Part shown: one piece after another, positions 7,078-14,069 of the stretch
Layout: each line of letters starts with the position of its first letter
Numbering within the stretch: position 1 is the stretch's first letter
NCBI GenBank assembly: GCA_937892225.1
Contig: CALAUH010000348.1
Location: 1 to 21,194, forward strand
DNA length: 21,194 bases
Reading direction: 5' to 3'
Origin: an uncultured Treponema sp.
Lineage (GTDB): Bacteria > Spirochaetota > Spirochaetia > Treponematales > Treponemataceae
Position numbers and translations under genes: made by a program
Notes under the pieces: model-generated
What the model was told of the DNA's origin: nothing
Database searches by the model: none
What the model saw: only the letters and a program-made list of their open reading frames with translations

Positions 7078-8187
7078 TCATGCTGATTTAGCTGCAAATT
7101 GTACTAAAGCTGGACAAAGTTTTTTGAGTTCTTCTTTTGCTTCGTTGGCAATTTTCTTTGCTTCCTGTGCGCAGTTGTATATGTTTACGATTGATTGCTG
7201 TACTTCAATTGGTGGAAGTGGGATTTTAACTCTATTCATATCTTCCATTGTAAAAACTTCACGGGCACTTCCCCAAGAATTATAACGAGCATAGCGGTCA
7301 AATTCTTTACGTACTAAATATAAGTGTAAAAATTGTAAATTAAGAACATTTTCATTATTAGATTCAATAACTTTATCAACAGATGAAACAACTACTGAAT
7401 ATTCAAAATCGTTATATGCACAGCAAAGACATTTTTCGTTTCCTGTTGTCTGAACAAAAGCCATCTGCTTAGGTTTTACAATTAAGTAATTTCGTAAATC
7501 ATTTTTATCAACTTTTGCATTAGTTAATTTAAATTCTTTAGTTACAGAAACACTTCTTACTTCCTTAATTTTATTATCTGAATTTTTCTCGTCGACATCA
7601 TGAATATAATCACCCAACGCAACAGACGGATATTTCTTTTTCAAATCAACAATGTAAGCATGACAGAGTTTTTCTAAAGGTTCTACAAGTGCCATGTTGT
7701 CATCAATTACATTTTTAAGTCCGTTGTAACTTGCTACAATTTGTTTTTGTGTTTCAAGGTCTGGCAGCGGGATTAAGATTTCGCTAATATCGTAAAAATT
7801 AAATTCTGGTCTTTGACTTCCAAAATTTCTATATGTAACTTCTCTAAAAAATTCTTCTCTATAAAGATATAAAAAAAGATATTCAGGAATTATTTCTTTT
7901 TTGCCTAATGTATTTAAGTAAAAAACAACATACAAATGTGAAACAATACACATTTTTTCTTGAGAACGATAAGCAATAGAACCAATATTCAATCGTGATG
8001 GATTATAAACAAAAGCGCCTTGTTTTACTATTTTGTAAGGTTTTAAATTTATATCATCAAGATTTGCTTTTGGTGGACAAAACTTACCCTCGTTATTAAC
8101 ACCTTCAATTAAATCAATTCCATATTTTAAATTTGTATTGTTTGCCATTGAGCGTTCAATATAATTACCAAGTTTTACAGTTTTCAT
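7078..8187 (-). CDS. hsdS: Type I restriction-modification specificity subunit
   Basis: HsdS (369 residues) recognises the split DNA target and tethers the two HsdM subunits. Two target-recognition domains are visible, about residues 1-150 and 195-330. Each ends in a matching conserved stretch followed by a helical spacer: ILIPLPDLETQKQIVASYN and VKIPLPPIEVQQSIVNIYN. This internal duplication is the hallmark of HsdS. The N-terminal domain carries AFVYNPSRLNIGSI and RPEFNFYDISEI; the second carries AFVQTTGNEKCL and AREVFTMEDMNRV. It is slightly shorter than many HsdS proteins but appears complete. The start overlaps the hsdM stop (ATGA), so the two are coupled. No inverted second hsdS copy or recombinase lies in the window, so there is no sign of phase-variable shuffling here. 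The recognition sequence cannot be predicted from the text alone. Confidence 0.95.
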   Translation of the reverse strand: MKTVKLGNYIERSMANNTNLKYGIDLIEGVNNEGKFCPPKANLDDINLKPYKIVKQGAFVYNPSRLNIGSIAYRSQEKMCIVSHLYVVFYLNTLGKKEIIPEYLFLYLYREEFFREVTYRNFGSQRPEFNFYDISEILIPLPDLETQKQIVASYNGLKNVIDDNMALVEPLEKLCHAYIVDLKKKYPSVALGDYIHDVDEKNSDNKIKEVRSVSVTKEFKLTNAKVDKNDLRNYLIVKPKQMAFVQTTGNEKCLCCAYNDFEYSVVVSSVDKVIESNNENVLNLQFLHLYLVRKEFDRYARYNSWGSAREVFTMEDMNRVKIPLPPIEVQQSIVNIYNCAQEAKKIANEAKEELKKLCPALVQFAAKSA

Positions 8188-9746
8188 TTTGCCCCCAATG
8201 CATCAAATGTTTTTTTGAGTGCTTCCTGATTTTTATTCATTCGTTCTAAAAGTTCATTTACCTTTGTTCCACTTTCTTTAAGAACAGCTTTGTAATCAAT
8301 ATTTGAATCTCTGTCTACAAATTCAATATAACGGCTTGGAGTAAGGGCAAAATTATTATCTTCAATTTCCTTAATGCCTACAGAACGGTAAAGTTCAGGA
8401 ATTTCGTATTTTGTGCCGTCACATCCTGTTTTCTGCCAATTATGATAAATATCTGCAATTTCATTTATCTGTTCTGGAAGAAACTGAACAAAGCTTTTTT
8501 CATAAATATTATGATTCCAGGTTCTAAGGTCTACGAAAAGAATTTCATTCTGACGGTCACGAAGCTGGCGTTCATGCCACATTCCACCTTTTTTATTGTT
8601 GTTTAAAATCCAAAGAGTTACAGAAATATCTGTTGTATAGAACATCTCTCTTGGAAGAACAATAATAGCTTCAACCTTATCATTCTTAATCAGCTGTTTT
8701 CTAATTTCTAAAGTATCACTGTCATTCAATGCACCATTTGCAAGAAGGAATCCTGCTATACCTTTTGTTTTGTCCAAATGGCTTAGCATGTGAAGAATCC
8801 ATGCATAGTTTGCGTTACTTGCAGGAGGTGTAGCATATCCATTCCAGCGTTTATCATCAGATTTAAGTTCATATTTTTTAAGATTGAATGGTGGATTTGC
8901 CATAATGTAATCTACAGAAAGATTGTCATGCAAATCTTCTTCAAAAGTAGATTTATTCATTGGTCCCAAATCAAAACTGATGCCACGAATAGCAAGGTTC
9001 ATTTTTGCAAGACGGTATGTATCTGGATTACTTTCCTGTCCATAAACCTGAACTTTGTTTTTGTTTCCACCATGAGCTTCAATAAACTTAGTAGCCTGAA
9101 CAAACATACCACCTGAACCACAACATGGGTCATAAATAATTCCGTCATAAGGTTCAATCAATGCAGAAATTGTTTCTACAATGCTGTGAGGTGTATAGAA
9201 TTCGCCTTCTTCTTTTGTAGCATTGATAGAAAATGCCTGTAAAAAGTATTCATAAACACGGCCAATAAGGTCTTTTTCATGGAACTTTTGTTCATTGATT
9301 TTATCTATTTCTTCAGCAAGATTTTTAAGAACTTTTCCATCAATTCTTGAATCAGTAAAAATCTTTGCAGGAAGTGTATCTGTTAGACGTTCAATTGAGT
9401 TTATTTTTGTAATGATATTATCACATTCAAGGGCAAATTTATTTGAGTCAAATTTAAGAATCTTTTCCCAACGGCAATCTTCTTCGATGTAGAAAACTCC
9501 ATCTTTGGTATAATACTGTTTCTTTTCTGCAAACGATGGAGGAAGTCCTTCTTTTTCAATTTCAGCAAGAACTTTTTCACGTTGTTTTTGAAATTTTTCA
9601 TCAAGGAATTTTAAGAAAACAAGAGTAAGAATAATATCGCGCTGTTTATCATTTGAAGCCTTACCGCGCATAATTACACGGCAGTTCCACATAACGCTTT
9701 CAAGTGTAAGTTCAGTTTCTTTAGTAGATTTTTTATTTGATGCCAT
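8184..9746 (-). CDS. hsdM: Type I restriction-modification DNA methyltransferase
   Basis: HsdM (520 residues) methylates adenine N6 in the HsdS target. The N-terminal helical domain (ESVMWNCRVIMRG…) is typical. The S-adenosylmethionine motif I is YDPCCGSGGMFVQA and the catalytic motif IV is ANPPF. EGEFYTPHSIVETI is the conserved segment just before motif I. The C-terminus ends in a coiled, HsdS-contacting helix (KVNELLERMNKNQEALKKTFDALG). It is the first gene of the operon; the ATG at 9746 has AAGGA upstream, and a TATAAT lies at 9784-9779. All motifs are intact, so host DNA should be protected at this specificity even if the other defence genes are lost. Confidence 0.97.
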   Translation of the reverse strand: MASNKKSTKETELTLESVMWNCRVIMRGKASNDKQRDIILTLVFLKFLDEKFQKQREKVLAEIEKEGLPPSFAEKKQYYTKDGVFYIEEDCRWEKILKFDSNKFALECDNIITKINSIERLTDTLPAKIFTDSRIDGKVLKNLAEEIDKINEQKFHEKDLIGRVYEYFLQAFSINATKEEGEFYTPHSIVETISALIEPYDGIIYDPCCGSGGMFVQATKFIEAHGGNKNKVQVYGQESNPDTYRLAKMNLAIRGISFDLGPMNKSTFEEDLHDNLSVDYIMANPPFNLKKYELKSDDKRWNGYATPPASNANYAWILHMLSHLDKTKGIAGFLLANGALNDSDTLEIRKQLIKNDKVEAIIVLPREMFYTTDISVTLWILNNNKKGGMWHERQLRDRQNEILFVDLRTWNHNIYEKSFVQFLPEQINEIADIYHNWQKTGCDGTKYEIPELYRSVGIKEIEDNNFALTPSRYIEFVDRDSNIDYKAVLKESGTKVNELLERMNKNQEALKKTFDALGAK

Positions 9747-9749
9747 TGA

Positions 9750-9818
9750 AGTAATTCCTTATTTAAATTTACTAAAATATTATAACATAAATTCAATAAA
9801 TTTTCATTTGGAATTACT
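9750..9818 (-). promoter_or_regulatory. hsd operon promoter bracketed by inverted repeats
   Basis: On the minus strand, TATAAT (9784-9779) lies 33 bases upstream of the hsdM ATG; no strong -35 is evident. Perfect 9-bp inverted repeats, AGTAATTCC (9750-9758) and GGAATTACT (9810-9818), bracket it with centres exactly 60 bp apart. Two half-sites on either side of a promoter are what a looping or dimer-bridging repressor would need, but no controller gene is seen nearby. The functional reading is inferred. Confidence 0.4.
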
Positions 9819-9828
9819 GTAAGAAAAA

Positions 9829-9840
9829 CTCTTTTAAGAG
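9829..9840 (-). terminator. Weak hairpin with T-run, minus strand
   Basis: CTCTT and AAGAG form a 5-bp stem with a 2-base loop. On the minus strand it is followed by GTTTTTC. It could insulate the hsd promoter from transcription coming from the tRNA gene, but the stem is short. Confidence 0.3.
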
Positions 9841-9850
9841 CCGATGAAGA

Positions 9851-9913
9851 CAAAATGCGTTAAAAAAAGCCGCCAGGGTTTTTAGCATTTTGCGCCGCGG
9901 CATTAATGCCGCG
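9851..9913. repeat. GC-rich palindromic intergenic element
   Basis: CAAAATGC (9851-9858) and GCATTTTG (9885-9892) form an 8-bp inverted repeat. Immediately after it, CGCGGCATTAATGCCGCG (9896-9913) is a perfect 18-bp palindrome. The GC-rich block stands out sharply in an otherwise very AT-rich spacer. It resembles REP-type or MITE-like intergenic elements; no coding potential is seen. Confidence 0.6.
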
Positions 9914-9930
9914 CGTAAGAACCCGTAGGT

Positions 9931-9944
9931 TTCGACTCCCTTCA
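9931..9944 (+). other. tRNA T-arm-like scrap, inverted relative to tRNA-Gly
   Basis: The 14 bases TTCGACTCCCTTCA here are identical to the T-loop and 3' acceptor side of the neighbouring tRNA-Gly, whose copy lies on the opposite strand at 9996-10009. No complete tRNA can be folded around the plus-strand copy. It may be a remnant of a tRNA or of an integration event. Confidence 0.5.
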
Positions 9945-9954
9945 CACCTTGGTT

Positions 9955-9985
9955 AAATAAAAAAGCTTCCTTAGAAAAGGAAGCT
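9955..9985 (-). terminator. Terminator downstream of tRNA-Gly
   Basis: AGCTTCCTT (9964-9972) and AAGGAAGCT (9977-9985) make a perfect 9-bp stem with a 4-base loop. On the minus strand it is followed by TTTTTATTT. It lies 4 bases past the tRNA 3' end. Confidence 0.85.
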
Positions 9986-9989
9986 AGAG

Positions 9990-10062
9990 AGCGGATGAAG
10001 GGAGTCGAACCCTCGTCATCAGCTTGGAAGGCTGAGATAATAAGCCGTTATATGACATCCGC
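9990..10062 (-). tRNA. tRNA-Gly (anticodon UCC)
   Basis: The minus strand folds into a full cloverleaf of 73 bases. The acceptor stem GCGGATG pairs with CATCCGC. The anticodon stem TCAGC pairs with GCTGA around the loop CTTCCAA, which gives anticodon TCC and reads GGA and related glycine codons. The T-arm is GAGGG, TTCGACT, CCCTT. The 3' CCA is not encoded. It borders the defence island, and tRNA genes of this kind are common insertion points, although no clear direct-repeat att pair is visible. Confidence 0.95.
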
Positions 10063-10185
10063 AAAGATGTATTTAATATATAGATTTACTCTTTTTTTGT
10101 CAATACATTATATCAAATTTTTTAAATTTTTTATTATCATAAATTAATATAAACATATTCACAAAGATTTAAAAAAAATATATAT

Positions 10186-10191
10186 TATAAT
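10186..10191 (+). promoter_or_regulatory. Candidate -10 element of the dehydrogenase gene
   Basis: TATAAT lies about 55 bases before the start codon in an AT-rich leader; no convincing -35 is visible at 17 bases. The ribosome site is a strong AAGGAGA ahead of the ATG at 10246. Confidence 0.4.
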
Positions 10192-10245
10192 TAAATAAAT
10201 TTAGTGATAATAAAATTTTTATTCTTTATGTAAGGAGACAAATAT

Positions 10246-11184
10246 ATGTCAAAAATAACTATTATTGGTGCCGGTCAGGTAGGTTCTACTGTTGCTTATG
10301 CACTCACTTTAAAACAGCTTGCTTCTGAAATTGTCATTATTGATATTGTAAAAGATAAAGCTATGGGCGAAGCTATGGATATCCGACAGGGAACTCCTTT
10401 TATTGGACCTGTTTACATTCATGATGGTGATTATGAAGATGCTAAAGATTCTGATATAGTAATTTTTACATCAGGAGTTGGTAGAAAACCTGGACAGTCT
10501 CGTCTTGATTTAACTCAGACAAATGTTAATATCACAAAATCTGTAATTCCTTTAATTACAAAAGTTGCACCAAATGCTCTTTACGTAATTGTAGCAAATC
10601 CAGTAGATATCCTTACATATCAATTTGTTAAAACTTCTGGTATTCCTGCTAATCATATTTTTGGTACAGGTACTTTACTCGATACAGCTCGTTTCCGTGC
10701 ACGTATTGCAGAAACATATAAAGTTTGTCAGGAAAATGTTCATGGCTGGGTATTTGGTGAACACGGAGATTCTTCATTTGTTCCTTGGTCTTTGGCAAAT
10801 ATCGGATCTATTCCTGTAGATAATTTTGCAGCATCTTATACTGGAGATAAACTTCCAACATTTGATAAAAATGATGTAGAAGATTATATCCGTAAATCTG
10901 GCGGAATTATCATTGCAGCTAAAAAATGTACAAACTATGGTATTGGTGTAACAACAGCTAACTTAGTAGAAGCATTAATGTATGATACAGATTCAGTTCT
11001 TTGTATTTCTTCTATGATGAACGGTGAATATGGAATTAATGATGTATGTCTTTCTATTCCAACTGTTGTAGGATGTAAAGGTATTAAAGGTCATCTTGCA
11101 GCTCCATTGTTAGATTCAGAAGTTGAATCATTACGCCATAGTGCTGAATGTTTGAAAGATGTTATTAAACAGGTTCAATTCTAA
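10246..11184 (+). CDS. Lactate/malate dehydrogenase family enzyme, possibly malate-specific
   Basis: This 312-residue NAD-dependent 2-hydroxyacid dehydrogenase has the Rossmann motif GAGQVGS (8-14), NAD-ribose-binding D33, catalytic D146, substrate-binding R149 and H173 (GEHGDSS). The overall sequence is LDH-like (PVDILTYQFVKTSG, GTLLDTARFR, KKCTNYGIG). The mobile-loop position that is Gln in lactate dehydrogenases (NQKPGETR) is R80 here (GRKPGQSR). In Bacillus stearothermophilus LDH the Gln102Arg change is known to switch preference from pyruvate to oxaloacetate, so malate dehydrogenase activity is plausible. The LDH-type Thr in KKCTNYG is kept, so a mixed specificity is possible. An automated annotation would probably call it L-lactate dehydrogenase. 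Fumarase follows, separated by a hairpin; that neighbour favours malate as product. A strong AAGGAGA ribosome site fixes the start. Confidence 0.9.
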   Translation: MSKITIIGAGQVGSTVAYALTLKQLASEIVIIDIVKDKAMGEAMDIRQGTPFIGPVYIHDGDYEDAKDSDIVIFTSGVGRKPGQSRLDLTQTNVNITKSVIPLITKVAPNALYVIVANPVDILTYQFVKTSGIPANHIFGTGTLLDTARFRARIAETYKVCQENVHGWVFGEHGDSSFVPWSLANIGSIPVDNFAASYTGDKLPTFDKNDVEDYIRKSGGIIIAAKKCTNYGIGVTTANLVEALMYDTDSVLCISSMMNGEYGINDVCLSIPTVVGCKGIKGHLAAPLLDSEVESLRHSAECLKDVIKQVQF

Positions 11185-11217
11185 TTTTATTAATTAAAAT
11201 TATAAAAAATTATCAAG

Positions 11218-11280
11218 ACAGGGATAAAAGAGATAAAAGGGATTGTAATCCTTTTCATCCCCTTAATCCCTGTTTTTTTT
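11218..11280 (+). terminator. Long imperfect hairpin terminator between dehydrogenase and fumarase
   Basis: ACAGGGAT (11218-11225) pairs with ATCCCTGT (11266-11273), and inner segments AAAAGGGATT and AATCCTTTT pair around a 2-base loop. A run of eight T follows the outer stem. The right arm has ATC-starting units about 9-10 bases apart, recalling the repeats at 16221 and 18725. Fumarase probably has its own promoter or depends on read-through. Confidence 0.7.
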
Positions 11281-11301
11281 AGAAAATAAAAGGAGATCCA
11301 A

Positions 11302-12696
11302 ATGGAATATAAAATTGAACATGACTCTATGGGAGAAGTAAAAGTTCCTGCAGATAAATACTGGGGAGCTCAAACTGAACGCAGTCACGAAAACTTTGAA
11401 ATTGGTGTTGGTCTTGAAACAATGCCTCGTGAAATTACAAAAGCTTTTGGTTATCTTAAAAAAGCTGCTGCAATGGCAAATAATTCTCTTAAACCAGAAA
11501 AAATGACTGATGAAAAACTTAAGGCAATCAGTCAGGCATGTGAAGAAGTAATCAGCGGTTCTTTAAATGATCACTTTCCTCTCGTTGTATGGCAGACTGG
11601 TTCTGGTACACAGAGTAACATGAATGCAAACGAAGTTATTGCTAACCGTGCAAACGAAATTGCAGGTAAAAAACTCTGCCATCCAAATGATGATATCAAC
11701 ATGTCTCAGTCTTCTAACGATACATTCCCTACTGCACTTCATATTTCTGCAGTTTGTGTAATCGAAGATAAATTAGTTCCTGCAATTGATACTTTAGTTG
11801 GAACTTTTAAACGCCTCGAAAAAGAAAATGAAGGCATTGTAAAATCAGGAAGAACTCACCTTCAGGATGCTGTACCTATTAGTTTTACACAGGAAATCAG
11901 CGGATGGAGAACTTCTTTGGAACGTGATAAAGAAATGTTACTTTCTTCTCTTCCATACTTGAAACAGCTTGCTCTTGGTGGAACTGCTGTTGGTACTGGA
12001 TTAAATGCTCCAAAAGGATTTGATGCAAAAGTTGCTGAATGTGTTTCTAAATTAACAGGAAAAGATTTTATTACTGCACCAAATAAATTCCATGCTCTTA
12101 CTTCAAAAGATGAACTTGTTTTTGCTCACGGTGCAATCAAAGCTTTAGCATGTGATATGATGAAAATTGCCAATGATGTTCGCTGGTTGGCATCTGGTCC
12201 TCGTGATGGTCTTGGAGAAATTCATATTCCAGAAAATGAACCTGGTTCTTCAATCATGCCTGGAAAAGTAAATCCAACTCAGTGTGAAGCTGTAACAATG
12301 GTTGCTGTTCAGGTTATGGGAAATGATGCTGCTGTTTCTTTTGCTGCAAGTCAGGGTAACTTTGAATTAAACGTATTTATGCCTGTAATTGCATATAACT
12401 TTATTCAGAGTGCACGTCTTTTGGCAGAAGCTATGCTTTCTTTCAACAAAAATTGTGCTGTTGGAATTACTGCAAATAAACAGAAAATGCATGACAACCT
12501 TTATAATTCTTTAATGCTTGTTACTGCATTAAATCCTTATATTGGATACGAAAATGCTGCTAAAACTGCACATAAAGCTTTTGATGAAAACATCAGTCTT
12601 AAAGAAGCTTGTGTTGGTCTTGGATTCTTAACAGCAGAAAAATTTGATGAAGTATTCAAACCAGAAGATATGGTAAAACAAAAAAAATTATTTTAG
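11302..12696 (+). CDS. fumC: Fumarate hydratase class II
   Basis: This enzyme interconverts fumarate and malate without an iron-sulfur cluster. At 464 residues it has the normal family length. The superfamily signature GSSIMPGKVNP is at 315-325, with the catalytic serine in the SS pair. The active-site histidine is H186 in GRTHLQDA. Substrate-binding segments TGSGTQSNMNANE (99-111) and SSNDTFPT (138-145) are present. The start follows an AAGGAGA site. It lies beside the LDH/MDH-family enzyme, so the pair can connect oxaloacetate, malate and fumarate in a fermentative reductive branch; no fumarate reductase is in the window. A bidirectional hairpin terminates it against the convergent gene. 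No unusual residues were noticed. Confidence 0.96.
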   Translation: MEYKIEHDSMGEVKVPADKYWGAQTERSHENFEIGVGLETMPREITKAFGYLKKAAAMANNSLKPEKMTDEKLKAISQACEEVISGSLNDHFPLVVWQTGSGTQSNMNANEVIANRANEIAGKKLCHPNDDINMSQSSNDTFPTALHISAVCVIEDKLVPAIDTLVGTFKRLEKENEGIVKSGRTHLQDAVPISFTQEISGWRTSLERDKEMLLSSLPYLKQLALGGTAVGTGLNAPKGFDAKVAECVSKLTGKDFITAPNKFHALTSKDELVFAHGAIKALACDMMKIANDVRWLASGPRDGLGEIHIPENEPGSSIMPGKVNPTQCEAVTMVAVQVMGNDAAVSFAASQGNFELNVFMPVIAYNFIQSARLLAEAMLSFNKNCAVGITANKQKMHDNLYNSLMLVTALNPYIGYENAAKTAHKAFDENISLKEACVGLGFLTAEKFDEVFKPEDMVKQKKLF

Positions 12697-12698
12697 AT

Positions 12699-12737
12699 AA
12701 AAAAAAGAGTGCATTTTAAAATGCCCTCTTTTTTTTG
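12699..12737. terminator. Bidirectional terminator between convergent genes
   Basis: The arms GAG-x-GCATTTT and AAAATGC-x-CTC, extended by A-run and T-run flanks, form a hairpin with T-tracts on both strands. It serves fumC on the plus strand and the charged secreted protein on the minus strand. Confidence 0.8.
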
Positions 12738-12741
12738 GTTT

Positions 12742-13218
12742 TTATTTACTAAATAAAGACCATATCCATAATAATACTCCGCCCGCGACGACCACCTCTA
12801 AGACTTTGCTTGAATCATCATCTTTATCATCATCCTTCTTATTGTCTTTTTTCTTATCATCTTTTTTTGCATCATTTTTACGCTTATCTTCTTTAGATGA
12901 TTCTGCGACATCAGAAGTTTTTTTTTCTGTTTTATTTGCATTTGCATTATTTACATTTAGATTTGGAAGATTACCTGAATCAGCAGATTTTGGTCTTTGA
13001 ATTTTTCTTGCCTGTCTGCGTCTCTTTAATAATTCATCATCATCTTCATTATACTCTTCTTCATCATCATCGTAATAATTTTCATCTTCGGATTCATCAG
13101 ATTCTTTGTAATATTCAGGAACATCATTACTTAATGTTTTTGGTGCAGCAAATAATCTAGTAATTGAAAAAAGAGAAAATACAAATGTTATCAAAAATAA
13201 TTTTCTTATCTTTATCAT
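12742..13218 (-). CDS. Secreted, highly charged low-complexity protein
   Basis: From the chosen start the protein has 158 residues. It begins MIKIRKLFLITFVFSLFSI and reaches a probable cleavage site at RLFAAPK, a standard signal peptide. Using the upstream ATG at 13284 would bury that peptide behind 22 residues, so 13218 is preferred. The mature part has an acidic block (DESEDENYYDDDEEEYNEDDD), a basic patch (LLKRRRQARKIQRP), an Asn-rich stretch and a Lys/Asp-rich segment. It ends with a hydrophobic segment VLEVVVAGGVLLWIWSLF and SK. The C-terminal segment could anchor it in a membrane. I do not recognise a family, and the low complexity makes homology hard to judge. It is convergent with fumC and divergent from the two-component genes. 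A periplasmic or envelope location is inferred; function is unknown. Confidence 0.65.
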   Translation of the reverse strand: MIKIRKLFLITFVFSLFSITRLFAAPKTLSNDVPEYYKESDESEDENYYDDDEEEYNEDDDELLKRRRQARKIQRPKSADSGNLPNLNVNNANANKTEKKTSDVAESSKEDKRKNDAKKDDKKKDNKKDDDKDDDSSKVLEVVVAGGVLLWIWSLFSK

Positions 13219-13340
13219 ATTATTACACTCGCAAATAAAAGATTGACAAACTTTCTTATCAACTACTAATATATTGTACAACAAACACTTATATTTGAGA
13301 ATAAATTAAATAAAAACTAAGAGATTTCTTATTTTTAGTA

Positions 13341-13368
13341 TTACTTTATCGTAAAAATAAGTTATAAT
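13341..13368 (+). promoter_or_regulatory. Candidate promoter of the two-component operon
   Basis: TTACTT (13341-13346) and TATAAT (13363-13368) are separated by 16 bases. GAGG precedes the ATG at 13386. The -10 is a perfect match; the -35 is moderate. Confidence 0.5.
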
Positions 13369-13385
13369 GTAATTGAGGTTATTAT

Positions 13386-14069
13386 ATGTCAAAAGTTTTA
13401 ATTGTGGAAGATGATAGAGGAATTTCTGATTTTGTAAAATTGGAATTAGATCACGAAGGATATAAAACAGAAATTGCTTTTACTGGTAGAGAGGCTTTAG
13501 AAAAATTTGAATCTTTTGAGCCTGAAATAATTTTATTAGATATTATGTTGCCTGAATTAAGTGGTCTTGAAGTTTTAAGAAGAATCAGAAAAACTTCTTC
13601 TGTACCTATTATTCTTGTTACAGCAAGAGCAGAAACTTATGATAGAGTTAACGGTCTTGATGCAGGTGCTGATGATTATATTACAAAACCATTCCAGATA
13701 GAAGAATTACTTGCAAGAATGAGAGCTGTTACAAGAAGATTCTCTAACAATGAAGGTTCTTCTATTTTGAAAAACAGAGATTTGGAAATGGTTCCAGAAA
13801 GTATGAAGGTTACTTTAAAAGAGGAAATTTTAAATCTTTCTAAAACAGAATTCTTAATGTTAAAGATATTCCTTGAACATCAGGATCAGGTTTTAGACCG
13901 CGATTTCTTAATTGACAACATCTGGGGTAAAAATCATTTTATTGATGAAAATACTATTGATGTTTATGTCGGTTATCTACGTCAAAAAATCGATAATACA
14001 TGTAAAGAAGAATACATTAAAACTGTAAGAGGTGCTGGTTTTATGATGGTCAGCAAAAGCAGTAAATGA
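13386..14069 (+). CDS. OmpR/PhoB-family response regulator
   Basis: This is a 227-residue DNA-binding response regulator. The receiver domain (about 1-118) has the acidic pair E8-D9-D10, the phosphoacceptor D52 (IILLDIMLPE), the switch Thr in LVTARAE and the conserved Lys in YITKPF. The C-terminal winged-helix domain (about 130-224) shows LSKTEFLMLKIFLEH, RDFLIDNIWG, IDVYVGYLRQKID and IKTVRGAGFMM, which are the OmpR/PhoB trans-regulatory motifs. The histidine kinase gene overlaps its stop by 4 bases (ATGA), so the two form an operon. The signal and target genes cannot be read. Because the kinase is disrupted, the regulator may be unphosphorylated, controlled by another kinase, or the break may be an assembly error. 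Confidence 0.93.
   Translation: MSKVLIVEDDRGISDFVKLELDHEGYKTEIAFTGREALEKFESFEPEIILLDIMLPELSGLEVLRRIRKTSSVPIILVTARAETYDRVNGLDAGADDYITKPFQIEELLARMRAVTRRFSNNEGSSILKNRDLEMVPESMKVTLKEEILNLSKTEFLMLKIFLEHQDQVLDRDFLIDNIWGKNHFIDENTIDVYVGYLRQKIDNTCKEEYIKTVRGAGFMMVSKSSK

Noticed and set aside
7078..8187. Phase-variable hsdS system
   Set aside because: No second hsdS copy, inverted repeats within hsdS, or invertase gene is visible in the window.
9896..9950. A second complete tRNA gene on the plus strand
   Set aside because: Only the T-arm-like 14 bases match; no acceptor, D-arm or anticodon stem can be formed around them.
12806..13160. Plus-strand open frames opposite the charged secreted protein
   Set aside because: They are Ser/Phe/Leu- or His/Leu-rich mirror images of the Lys/Asp-rich repeats on the minus strand.
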